Below are positions 52,591 through 60,457 of a stretch of 64,000 nt of DNA, in pieces. The translations under genes were made by a program, and so were the position numbers. How positions within the stretch are numbered: the stretch's first letter is position 1; each line of letters opens with the position of its first letter. The stretch lies in assembly GCA_025056565.1 (NCBI GenBank), contig JANWWA010000001.1, positions 407,966-471,965 of the forward strand, given 5' to 3'. Source of the stretch: Chloroherpetonaceae bacterium. Lineage in GTDB: Bacteria > Bacteroidota > Chlorobiia > Chlorobiales > Thermochlorobacteraceae. The notes under the pieces are model-generated. The model was given only the letters and a program-made list of their open reading frames with translations, did not search any database and was not told the DNA's origin.

Positions 52591-53520
52591 TTACCTTTCA
52601 GGTGGACGCTCAAAAATGAACAGCAGTGGACGACGATCATCTTTGGAGAGCTTGCGGTGGTCGCCGTTGGTATCATAGACGACATAGATGTTCGTCTGGC
52701 TCATTGTCAATCCTTCTGCCAAGCCGAAGCGCATATCGCTATACTGCAAGCTATCGCGCGCTGCAATTTCTCGATACGACCAGCATTGTGCTTCAAAGAC
52801 GCTATCCTGTGACAGGGATAACTCTACAATTGCATCGTGGTTGCGAGCCAGTGCAAACAGTCGTCCTTGCTCATAGTGCAGTCCAGCAAAGTCAGGCACG
52901 CGTGGCGGCGCAAGCTGCATGGCTGTATAGTCGCACACATAGATTTTCTTGACATCCCATTCTTCCGGACGCAGTGAATCTCGGACTAGGCGAATTAAAC
53001 CTCGGGGGGAGCGCTCTGCTGCCACAAAGAATTCATTGGGACTTATTAATGCCAATCCTTCAGGGTATGCGTTAAATTTCTGAAATAGCCCTGCTGCCTT
53101 CCCCGCTTCTTCAAAGCTGGGCATCAGCCACTTTGCCACTGCACCATCGTGGCTTACAAAGAAGATGCGGCATTCTGATTCACTGACGATGTAAAAGTTG
53201 CCGCAACTGTCACAATCCAATCCCTCAAAATCAGGGCGAAGCGAAGGTGCAGGAAAGCGCACAAATGGTTCAGCGACAACCTTATCCTCGCCAACTCTCA
53301 AGCGAAAAATCATATCACCGTGGTCATCACAAATGGCATACAGCGTATCACGGTATAGCGCCAGTCCTGATAGCTCAAGGTTCGGCACAGCGGATTCTAT
53401 TGGCAAGACCGCCTTTAGTTTCAAATGGGTGGTGGGTACTTCTCGCTGCACATACTGAACTTTTGGTGGAGTCTCGCAAGCCGCAAGTATGAGCCACAGC
53501 ACAAAGACAATGCGGGACAT
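52591..53520 (-). CDS. Lipoprotein with esterase-like/SdiA-regulated beta-propeller domain
   Basis: 309 residues from the ATG at 53520. Lipobox LILAAC near residue 15 of the mature frame, then a repeat-type beta protein: LELSGLALYRDTLYAICDDH, SLRPDFEGLDCDSCGNFYIV, FNAYPEGLALISPNEFFVAA, MRFGLAEGLTMSQTNIYVVY. This matches the esterase-like activity of phytase/SdiA-regulated family, whose members are exported beta-propellers; phosphatase activity is not proven for most. It follows aroA after 25 bases. Confidence 0.8.
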   Translation of the reverse strand: MSRIVFVLWLILAACETPPKVQYVQREVPTTHLKLKAVLPIESAVPNLELSGLALYRDTLYAICDDHGDMIFRLRVGEDKVVAEPFVRFPAPSLRPDFEGLDCDSCGNFYIVSESECRIFFVSHDGAVAKWLMPSFEEAGKAAGLFQKFNAYPEGLALISPNEFFVAAERSPRGLIRLVRDSLRPEEWDVKKIYVCDYTAMQLAPPRVPDFAGLHYEQGRLFALARNHDAIVELSLSQDSVFEAQCWSYREIAARDSLQYSDMRFGLAEGLTMSQTNIYVVYDTNGDHRKLSKDDRRPLLFIFERPPER

Positions 53521-53545
53521 AAGGTTGGTTCGAGTTAGCACAATT

Positions 53546-54859
53546 CTAAGCCGTAATGAGTGCTTTCAGTACTTCGAAAAAGTTTGGGAACGAGACAGGG
53601 ATAGAGGCTACTTCGCTTAGCACCAGCTCTGCACCTGCACAGTACGATGCAATGTGAAACGCCATTGCAATGCGATGGTCGCCGAAGGTTTCAATATGCA
53701 CGGGGGCACTCGGCACAAACTTGCGCTGCCGCACCAAGAAGCCATCGGGGTATTCTTCACATTCAAAGCCCATTCTGCGGAGGTTTTTAACCAATGCGGC
53801 AATTCGATCTGATTCTTTCGTGCGCAGTTCCTCAGCATTTTGCAGCTCAAAGCGCTCGGTTGCCAGTGCGGACAGCATTGCCAGCATAGGGATTTCATCA
53901 ATCACACTGGCGACAGTTTGCTTACCAGAAATACAGAGTGGTGTAGTTAGCTTAGAGGTTGTTACCACTATACTGCCGACTGGTTCACCGCATTCATCTT
54001 GGACAGATTCTACTGCAATGCATGCGCCAGCTGCTCGGAGCAAATCCAAATATGCAATGCGTGTTGGATTAAGACAGACGCGCTGAAGCACCAGTTCTGA
54101 CCTATCTGCCAGTAGAGCGAGTGCGATGAGGAATGCCGCTGCAGATGGGTCTGCTGGGATTACAAAGTGTCGGGCTGGCAGAGTCGCTATGCCAGAGACG
54201 CGTGTGCGGTAGTATCCATTCGGCAAGCATTCCCTCTCCAAGCCTAACATTCGCTCGGTATGGTCTCGTGAGCAAGCTGGCTCAATAATTTCGCTTGTGC
54301 CGTCAGCATGCAGCGCCGCAAAAATGATAGCAGACTTGACCTGCGCCGACGCAATAGGTGATGTGTAGGAAATGGGTCTTAGGTGCTTAGAGCCTGTGAT
54401 GCGAATGGGTGCAGTTTGAGCTGGCGAGAGTGCAACTTCAGCTCCCATCGCTGACAGGGGGTCTGCAATGCGCTTCATCGGTCGCCTCATCAACGATGCA
54501 TCGCCGATTAGCACGCTTGAGAAAGGCTGTGCTGCCAGAATGCCTGCCAGCATTCGCATCGTAGAGCCAGAGTTATGGCACTCAATTGCATTTGCCGCTG
54601 GTTTCAAACTCCACAGCCCGTTTGCACGAATGCGGACAGTGCGTCGGTCGTTATGAATGGTTTGCACGACTTCCAGACCCAGTGCCGCCAGTGCTTGCAA
54701 GGTGGTTTGGTTATCGAGCCCTCCTGAAAAGTTGTCAATATGCGATGTGCCGTGTGCCAGTGCAGCAATCAAAGCTGCGCGATGTGAAATGGACTTATCG
54801 GGCGGTAAGCTATTGACCGTGCCAGTAATTGTGAGCTTACGCAAGGTGTGCGGGTTCAT
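53546..54859 (-). CDS. aroA: 3-phosphoshikimate 1-carboxyvinyltransferase (EPSP synthase)
   Basis: 437 residues from the ATG at 54859. LPPDKSISHRAALIAALAHG (phosphate/substrate-binding Lys-Ser-x-Ser-His-Arg), ECHNSGSTMRMLAGILA, GDASLMRRPMKRIADPLSAM, SAQVKSAIIFAALHADGTSE, VIDEIPMLAMLSALA, ESDRIAALVKNLRRMG and FGDHRIAMAFHIAS are present. It makes EPSP from shikimate 3-phosphate and PEP. Its ATG overlaps the stop of the HAD gene (ATGA), so translation is coupled. aroF is at 43 kb, away from this operon. Confidence 0.95.
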   Translation of the reverse strand: MNPHTLRKLTITGTVNSLPPDKSISHRAALIAALAHGTSHIDNFSGGLDNQTTLQALAALGLEVVQTIHNDRRTVRIRANGLWSLKPAANAIECHNSGSTMRMLAGILAAQPFSSVLIGDASLMRRPMKRIADPLSAMGAEVALSPAQTAPIRITGSKHLRPISYTSPIASAQVKSAIIFAALHADGTSEIIEPACSRDHTERMLGLERECLPNGYYRTRVSGIATLPARHFVIPADPSAAAFLIALALLADRSELVLQRVCLNPTRIAYLDLLRAAGACIAVESVQDECGEPVGSIVVTTSKLTTPLCISGKQTVASVIDEIPMLAMLSALATERFELQNAEELRTKESDRIAALVKNLRRMGFECEEYPDGFLVRQRKFVPSAPVHIETFGDHRIAMAFHIASYCAGAELVLSEVASIPVSFPNFFEVLKALITA

Positions 54860-55545
54860 ACACAAATTGCTTCAATGACGGCTGAGGTATCCGCAAAGTT
54901 TTCAAAGACATAATCAGGCTGATAGGTTTGCAACTGCTCTGCCGTGTAAAAGCCAGTGGCAACGGCAATCGCTTTGGAGTTTAGCACTTTAGCGCAGTTA
55001 ATGTCGTGCGGCGTATCACCAATAATCACCACATCCTTGCCAGAGAAGCGTATGCCAGTATGAGCATAAGCACGTTCGACTGCAATGGGTGGTAGTTCGT
55101 CCCGTGTTTTTGCATCGTCTGCAAACGCCCCAAATGGAAAGTAATGATTTAGCCCGGGCAGCGTGATTTTGTAACGACCCGACTCTTCAAAATTACCTGT
55201 CAGCAACCCCAGCGTGATATGGGCTTGAGCAGCGAGCGCTTGTAACAATTCTAGCACACCCGTCATCAGCCTGATGTGCTCTAAGCGCGCTCGCTCTTTG
55301 AATAGCTGAATGTAGGTGCGCTTGACTTCCTCAAACCCTTTGGCAATTTCTTCATCACTTAGCCCTGCATCTTTCATCACTTCAGTGATAATGACGCTAT
55401 CGAGCTTACCTGCAAAGTCATGTGTGCGTGCTGCGCCTTCCGTGCCATAGACGCGACGCAGCGACTCAATCAGTGCGTTGCGGCTAATCCCCTCGACTTT
55501 CAGGAGCGTACCATCAATGTCAAACAAGACCAGTTTTGGTTTCAT
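54856..55545 (-). CDS. HAD-family hydrolase (phosphoglycolate phosphatase-like)
   Basis: 229 residues. HAD motif I LVLFDIDGTLLKVEG (nucleophile Asp and acid Asp), a helical cap, motif II GLLTGN, and motif IV VVIIGDTPHDINCAKVLNSK. The cap and the TGNFEESGRYKITLPGLNHY stretch place it in the phosphoglycolate phosphatase/beta-phosphoglucomutase-like group; the substrate is unknown. Its stop overlaps the aroA start. Confidence 0.88.
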   Translation of the reverse strand: MKPKLVLFDIDGTLLKVEGISRNALIESLRRVYGTEGAARTHDFAGKLDSVIITEVMKDAGLSDEEIAKGFEEVKRTYIQLFKERARLEHIRLMTGVLELLQALAAQAHITLGLLTGNFEESGRYKITLPGLNHYFPFGAFADDAKTRDELPPIAVERAYAHTGIRFSGKDVVIIGDTPHDINCAKVLNSKAIAVATGFYTAEQLQTYQPDYVFENFADTSAVIEAICV

Positions 55546-55625
55546 CAGGCGATTTGGTTGCGTCGTCAGAAAAGTGAAAAAATAGCGAAAACAACGATAA
55601 CGAGGAGAAGTAACCTAATTAGCCT

Positions 55626-55651
55626 CGCTGGCAGCATGGATTCCGCCAGCG
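55626..55651 (-). terminator. Weak hairpin between DUF4292 and HAD genes
   Basis: CGCTGGC (55626-55632) pairs with GCCAGCG (55645-55651). Downstream of the DUF4292 stop on the minus strand, but without a T-run, so only a tentative transcript end. Confidence 0.3.
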
Positions 55652-55673
55652 TTTCGTTTCAACTTATTCGCAT

Positions 55674-56546
55674 TTAGCGCTGAAAGAAGTTGAGTTCCTC
55701 CAAGCGGCGAATCATAGCGGCTCTGGGCGCTTGAAAGGAAATTGCGAAGTCTTTCGGGTTAATCGTTCTGGCTAAGTAGTAAATTTTCACTCGGCGTGCG
55801 GTGCTCGCTTCTAAGGCAGCGTATTGCCATGCTATGGCTTCAATGCGTTTTGGTAAAAGCCGTTGCAGACTATCCGCTGCTGCTAACTCAAACTCCTCAA
55901 ATGTTACCTTGAGCACTGGGCGACTCAGGCTGTCAAGGCGCACCCAAGCGTAAATTTGCTGCGAAAGGCTATCCAGCTCTATCACTTCCTTTTCCGCACC
56001 GACTTGAAAGACATACAGAATGCGTCCATTTTGAGCGTGCAGGCTTTGAAGAGAATCCAGCGGACTGCTAAGGTGTGCAATGCCTAAAAATGCATCACTG
56101 GCTTGTGCAAAACTTGCGGCAAAACCAACAGCCCGGCGAATGTTCTCTGGCTTATTTTGACCAACCAGAAGTAGATTCTGCAGTGGCACATACACAAATA
56201 CGCTATCCTCTCGCAAGAACGATTCTGCTGCCACTATACCTAAGAAAATGGTGCCGACGATATACATTGCTTCATTGCGCTTGATTTTTACAAGGCAGCT
56301 TAGCGTTTGACGGATTTCAGGTGCGTCAATTTCTACATTAGCGTAGCCTTCAAGCGTCTGAATGCTCTGGTAGCCTGACGCAGCCTTTTGGAGAGGCACT
56401 AAGTAGCGCTCATCTATAGCTTGGGACTGCACGGGTGTGTTGGGAAAACTGGGCTTCTCTACTTTTGTAGTGCGGCAACTCATACTTAGCCCAGCTAAGA
56501 GCATAACCATTGCAGCAAGGTAGTGGGGCATTTGCGGGCGTGGCAT
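55674..56546 (-). CDS. DUF4292 lipoprotein
   Basis: 290 residues from the ATG at 56546 (the longer frame is an unrelated tail). Lipoprotein signal (MLLAGLSMSC), then SIQTLEGYANVEIDAPEIRQ, CLVKIKRNEAMYIVGTIFLG, VAAESFLREDSVFVYVPLQN, a LolA/LolB-like beta layout that corresponds to DUF4292 of Bacteroidetes/Chlorobi. These are thought to be envelope proteins, perhaps lipid-handling. The ferredoxin gene ends 14 bases before it. Confidence 0.82.
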   Translation of the reverse strand: MPRPQMPHYLAAMVMLLAGLSMSCRTTKVEKPSFPNTPVQSQAIDERYLVPLQKAASGYQSIQTLEGYANVEIDAPEIRQTLSCLVKIKRNEAMYIVGTIFLGIVAAESFLREDSVFVYVPLQNLLLVGQNKPENIRRAVGFAASFAQASDAFLGIAHLSSPLDSLQSLHAQNGRILYVFQVGAEKEVIELDSLSQQIYAWVRLDSLSRPVLKVTFEEFELAAADSLQRLLPKRIEAIAWQYAALEASTARRVKIYYLARTINPKDFAISFQAPRAAMIRRLEELNFFQR

Positions 56547-56560
56547 CGCGGTGGTCTCTC

Positions 56561-56872
56561 CTATTTTTCTACAATTACGCTTAGGTCGTGGGTTGGCGAA
56601 ATTTGGCACGCTAACCGTTCATTATCTTTCAGCAGGCCTTGTGAGAGAAACTCTTTTTCAGCGCGTGTCAGCTTTCCCAGTTTTTCGGCTCCTGCGACAA
56701 CCTGCACTCGGCATGTGGTGCACAGTCCCAAGCCGCCACAGGCGCCTCCGATGCTCAATCCCTCGTCTAAGGCCAAATCTTGCAGTGTTCTTCCAGTCGG
56801 GTTATCAGTTGTTATCCGCACGATTTCTTCTTTCTCTGCACCATATCGCACGGTGATGCAAATTTCGGCCAT
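56561..56872 (-). CDS. 2Fe-2S ferredoxin (plant/adrenodoxin-like fold)
   Basis: 103 residues from the ATG at 56872, preceded at a good distance by AGGTGA; a GTG at 56884 is in frame but lacks this. Cluster ligands lie in GGACGGLGLCTTCRV (Cys-x5-Cys-x2-Cys), with the fourth in RLACQ. It transfers single electrons in the cytoplasm; the partner is unknown. It directly follows the SRPBCC gene (9-base gap) and precedes the DUF4292 lipoprotein. Green-bacterial chlorosome proteins also carry related domains, but this protein has no extra region. Confidence 0.9.
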   Translation of the reverse strand: MAEICITVRYGAEKEEIVRITTDNPTGRTLQDLALDEGLSIGGACGGLGLCTTCRVQVVAGAEKLGKLTRAEKEFLSQGLLKDNERLACQISPTHDLSVIVEK

Positions 56873-56880
56873 CTCCAGCT

Positions 56881-57423
56881 TCACCTGCTGCTTTGCAGTT
56901 CTTGGTAGAGTGCATTGACGCTGCGCTGCACAAAAGTGTTGGCAATTTCCTGCATTCGATTCTTCATCTGGCTACACATGAAGGCTTGTCCCATCAACGC
57001 CCCTAATGGATGAAGTTCTGAGCCAGAATGGCGGCGCAGCTTAATGTGGAGGTTCATTTTCACCAGCGTGTGTGGTTCATCGCCTTCATTCTGAGGCACT
57101 GATTCAAACGAGAGTGAACACGCCATCCAATTATGTGCTTCGTCATCGGGCGTATGATGCGTGAAGACTTCCCCATTCTTGCAAAATTCCGTCGGAATCG
57201 TGATGTGCAAAGTAGGGGCAAGCGGCATCTCTACATCATAATGCCACTCGTAGAGCGGTTGCCCTGCTTGGCTTTTGCCAATGAGCTTGACGGCTCGCAC
57301 CGATGGCATATACTTTTCAAAGGTCTGCGGCTGCGACAGAAATTGCATTAGCGGCTTTTTTTCAATCGGGACATCATAGACGGTGCAGACTTGTGCATCA
57401 ATGCAAAAGTTCGCAGTGCTCAT
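56881..57423 (-). CDS. SRPBCC/START-like domain protein
   Basis: 180 residues from the ATG at 57423 (the upstream in-frame extension has a membrane-helix-like segment but lies across the promoter of asnS). Features: FEKYMPSVRAVKLIGKSQAG, PLYEWHYDVEMPLAPTLHIT, TLVKMNLHIKLRRHSGSELH, the long C-terminal helix NRMQEIANTFVQRSVNALYQ. This is the polyketide-cyclase/START-like fold that binds hydrophobic ligands. Function unknown; the following ferredoxin suggests a redox or pigment-related setting, but that is speculative. Confidence 0.7.
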   Translation of the reverse strand: MSTANFCIDAQVCTVYDVPIEKKPLMQFLSQPQTFEKYMPSVRAVKLIGKSQAGQPLYEWHYDVEMPLAPTLHITIPTEFCKNGEVFTHHTPDDEAHNWMACSLSFESVPQNEGDEPHTLVKMNLHIKLRRHSGSELHPLGALMGQAFMCSQMKNRMQEIANTFVQRSVNALYQELQSSR

Positions 57424-57643
57424 TTTTTGCCCGGTTTGGTTGAGCAAATATACAAACGCATAGATTATCGCTATCGCCACTGCTTGGACAACTCTTTCGC
57501 TGATACCAGATCTTTCCGAATTGACACCGTCCCCTTCCACCGACAAGGCACAGAAGGTAAGTTTTACCACGCCTCACCGCTGCTTGCATCGCTCAATCTG
57601 GGTGAATTTGTATCTTTGGGTTTAATTACTTTTCCAAAGAACT

Positions 57644-59002
57644 ATGCAAGCAGAGACGCTTTCAAGACCGGTTGTATCTATTTCGCATCTTGGTGAGCAC
57701 CTTGGTGAAGTGGTAGTCATCAAGGGGTGGCTCTATAACATTCGTTCTTCAGGCAAGCTGATGTTTCCTGAAATCCGAGATGGTTCAGGCATCGTGCAAG
57801 GCGTTGTGTCTAAGAAAGATGTCAGCGAGCAAGTCTGGGAAACGTGTGAGCGACTGACGCAAGAAAGTTCAATTATCGTCACAGGGGAGGTCAGCCGCCA
57901 TCCGAAGTTGCCCGATACCTACGAGCTACAAATCCGCGACCTTGAGCTGGTGCATCTGGCTCAAGGTTACCCCATTACACCTAAGGAACACGGCATAGAG
58001 TTTCTCTCTGACCACCGCCATCTTTGGCTGCGCTCTCGCCGCCAGTGGGCAATTATGCGCGTGCGCCACGAGGTCATTAACGCTATTCGTGACTTTTTCA
58101 ATGCACGTGAGTTCATTTTGGTTGACTCACCCATCATTACACCCAACGCAGTTGAAGGCACCACAACGCTTTTTGAACTGGACTACTTCGACTTGGGCAA
58201 AGCCTATCTGACACAGTCAGGGCAACTTTATGCTGAAGCCTCTGCAATGGCGTTTGGCAAAGTCTATACATTTGGTCCCACATTTCGCGCTGAAAAATCA
58301 AAGACCCGCCGCCACCTTACAGAGTTCTGGATGGTAGAGCCTGAAATGGCTTACTATGACCTTGAAATGAATATGAACTTAGCAGAAGAGCTTGTGGAAT
58401 ATGTGGTGCAGCGCACGCTTGAGCGGCGCAAAGAGGAACTCAAACTCTTGGAGCGTGACCTCAGCAAATTGGAAAAAGTTACGCGCCCATTTTACCGCCT
58501 CTCTTACACCGACGCCGTAAAGTGGCTCAATGAACACAATGTCAAGCTCATCAAAAAGCAAGAGGACGGCAGTGAGCTCCGTATTGACTTTCCTTGGGGT
58601 GAAGACTTTGGTGCTCCGCAGGAAGAGGCGATTATGCAACAGTTCGATAAGCCCTGCATTATCCACCGCTATCCTGCTGCTGTCAAAGCCTTCTATATGA
58701 AGCGCGACCCTGAAAACCCAGAGTTGGCGCTCGCAATGGATATGCTGGCTCCCGAAGGCGCTGGCGAAATCATCGGCGGCTCACAGCGCGAAGATGACTA
58801 CGAAACGCTCGTCCAGCGCATCAAAGAACATAACCTGCCGATGCAGCCTTTTGAGTGGTATTTGGATTTACGCCGCTACGGCAGTGTGCCTCACTCGGGC
58901 TTTGGCATGGGCTTAGAGCGCGTGGTTAAGTGGATTTGCGGTCTTGAGCACATTCGCGAAACTTCACCTTATCCAAGAATGATCTACCGCAATACACCCT
59001 AA
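57644..59002 (+). CDS. asnS: Asparaginyl-tRNA synthetase
   Basis: 452 residues. N-terminal OB anticodon-binding domain ([20 protein letters not shown]), then the class II core: motif 2 [20 protein letters not shown] with [15 protein letters not shown], motif 3 [20 protein letters not shown]. The GLERVV....GL..IRET.PYPR ending is typical of AsnRS rather than AspRS. It charges tRNA-Asn, so an amidation route for Asn-tRNA may not be needed. Divergent from the SRPBCC gene, with 220 bases between starts. Confidence 0.94.
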   Translation: MQAETLSRPVVSISHLGEHLGEVVVIKGWLYNIRSSGKLMFPEIRDGSGIVQGVVSKKDVSEQVWETCERLTQESSIIVTGEVSRHPKLPDTYELQIRDLELVHLAQGYPITPKEHGIEFLSDHRHLWLRSRRQWAIMRVRHEVINAIRDFFNAREFILVDSPIITPNAVEGTTTLFELDYFDLGKAYLTQSGQLYAEASAMAFGKVYTFGPTFRAEKSKTRRHLTEFWMVEPEMAYYDLEMNMNLAEELVEYVVQRTLERRKEELKLLERDLSKLEKVTRPFYRLSYTDAVKWLNEHNVKLIKKQEDGSELRIDFPWGEDFGAPQEEAIMQQFDKPCIIHRYPAAVKAFYMKRDPENPELALAMDMLAPEGAGEIIGGSQREDDYETLVQRIKEHNLPMQPFEWYLDLRRYGSVPHSGFGMGLERVVKWICGLEHIRETSPYPRMIYRNTP

Positions 59003-59057
59003 CTTGAACGCTGCTTGCCGAGGTCATCAAGCGAGTTCTGTGGTGTGTCGGTCTCTT

Positions 59058-59114
59058 CCACAGGTAGGCAGTGCAACATCTGCCGCCCTGCTTGTGGGTT
59101 TAAGTAACTTTTTT
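59058..59114 (+). terminator. Possible terminator after asnS
   Basis: CCACAG (59058-59063) with TTGTGG (59092-59097), and an inner GGCAG/CTGCC stem, form a two-part hairpin. A run of six T follows at 59109-59114. The imperfect stem leaves this uncertain. Confidence 0.4.
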
Positions 59115-59178
59115 CATGCATTGATTTCTTCTTTCTTGTAAAAGCCGTCCGATTCGGCTATGTTTAGGCACAAATTCA

Positions 59179-59745
59179 ATGGTTATGCGCCTTGTTGCAT
59201 TTGCTTGCATAGTCGGCAGTGTGATTTTTTGCCTCAGCGCACTTGCATATTCACAAAAAAACCCTGTCAGTTCTATGTCGTCTGTCGAACAGAAGCTTGC
59301 TTCAATGGGCATTACCTTGCCCCCTGTTACCAAGCCACTTGCGGCTTACACGCCCGCTGTGCAATCGGGCAATATGGTCTATGTATCGGGTCAATTGCCG
59401 CTTGTAAATGGCGAATTGGTTCGCCCCGGTGGCAAAGGCAAAGTTGGCGCTATCGTCAGCAAGGAAGATGCCAAAGCAGCGGCACGGATATGTGCTATTA
59501 ATTCTCTTGCCGCACTTAAATCACTCATTGGTGATTTGGATAGAGTGGTGCGCGTGGTCAAACTGACTGTGTTCGTTGCAAGCGAGTCGGGCTTTACGGA
59601 GCAACCTTTCGTTGGGAATGGCGCTTCCGAATTCTTCAAAGAAGTGTTTGGTGAGAAAGGCGAACATGCCCGTAGCGCCGTCGGCGTCGCCGAGTTACCC
59701 TTGGGCGCAAGTGTGGAAGTGGAAGCCATCTATGAAGTGCGTTAG
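59179..59745 (+). CDS. RidA/YjgF-family protein with signal peptide
   Basis: 188 residues. A clear signal peptide (LVAFACIVGSVIFCLSALAY) precedes the RidA domain: TLPPVTKPLAAYTPAVQSGN, MVYVSGQLPLVNGELVRPGG, DRVVRVVKLTVFVASESGF, ARSAVGVAELPLGASVEVEA with the conserved Arg and terminal Glu. RidA deaminates reactive enamines in the cytoplasm; an exported copy is unusual, though this subgroup (longer, with a signal) is known in other bacteria. It has no obvious operon partner. Confidence 0.88.
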   Translation: MVMRLVAFACIVGSVIFCLSALAYSQKNPVSSMSSVEQKLASMGITLPPVTKPLAAYTPAVQSGNMVYVSGQLPLVNGELVRPGGKGKVGAIVSKEDAKAAARICAINSLAALKSLIGDLDRVVRVVKLTVFVASESGFTEQPFVGNGASEFFKEVFGEKGEHARSAVGVAELPLGASVEVEAIYEVR

Positions 59746-59905
59746 TGATTGCTGCTGCTTTTGTTCTTTGCATTTATTGCAGTTCATAGCCCGCAGCCTG
59801 CCGTGTTGCAGCTTTCAGCCATAGCGCTCCGTGATGGGGGAATTTCTAAGGGCTTGACGCAGTTTCTTGGTTCTAATCCTTATTTTCAACCTTAACGATT
59901 GCACT

Positions 59906-60457
59906 ATGAAGACATCAGTTGCATCATCTCGCTCTAAGAAAAGTGCGGCAAAGGTCGTGGCATCGACGCCTACTTCATCGAACCCGCCATCGATTGCACA
60001 GGTCGAGGAAATTTTCCGTGAGTTCTTGCGCAAGAAAGGCTATCGCGTCACACCTGAGCGCAGTGCGATTTTGCGCGAAATCTACGCCGACCCTGGACAC
60101 TTCGATGCCGATGAGCTTTTTATCAAGCTCAAGCAGAAAAAGTATGCCATCTCGCGCGCCACAGTCTACAACACGCTGGATTTGCTCGTGGAGTGCAACC
60201 TTGTGAGTCAGAATAGTTTTGGGCACAAGCACCTGCATTACGAGCGCACCTACGGCTATGAACATCACGACCACATTATTTGCAATCAATGCGGTGAAGT
60301 CTTCGAGTTCACCTGTCCGCAGATCGAGGCACAGCAGGAAGCCGTCTGCCGTCAGTTTGGCTTTGAAATCAAGCAACATACGCTTCAGATTTTTGCCGAC
60401 TGCACCAAGCCTGACTGCGAGCGCAAGAAGCGTGCCACGTTTGGAGCATCGAACTAA
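59906..60457 (+). CDS. fur: Fur-family transcriptional regulator
   Basis: 183 residues from the ATG at 59906. After a Ser/Ala-rich tail of about 35 residues, the winged helix EIFREFLRKKGYRVTPERSA and YAISRATVYNTLDLLVECNL is clear, followed by the metal part YGYEHHDHIICNQCGEVFEF and a second Cys pair (CTKPDC). Fur, PerR and Zur share this outline, and I cannot choose between them. The downstream TonB receptor overlaps its end, which favours iron or zinc uptake control. The N-terminal tail is longer than usual. Confidence 0.9.
   Translation: MKTSVASSRSKKSAAKVVASTPTSSNPPSIAQVEEIFREFLRKKGYRVTPERSAILREIYADPGHFDADELFIKLKQKKYAISRATVYNTLDLLVECNLVSQNSFGHKHLHYERTYGYEHHDHIICNQCGEVFEFTCPQIEAQQEAVCRQFGFEIKQHTLQIFADCTKPDCERKKRATFGASN

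Noticed and set aside
52465-52812. 115-codon plus-strand frame near 52.6 kb
   Set aside because: Most of it is antisense to the phytase-like lipoprotein and has no recognisable features.
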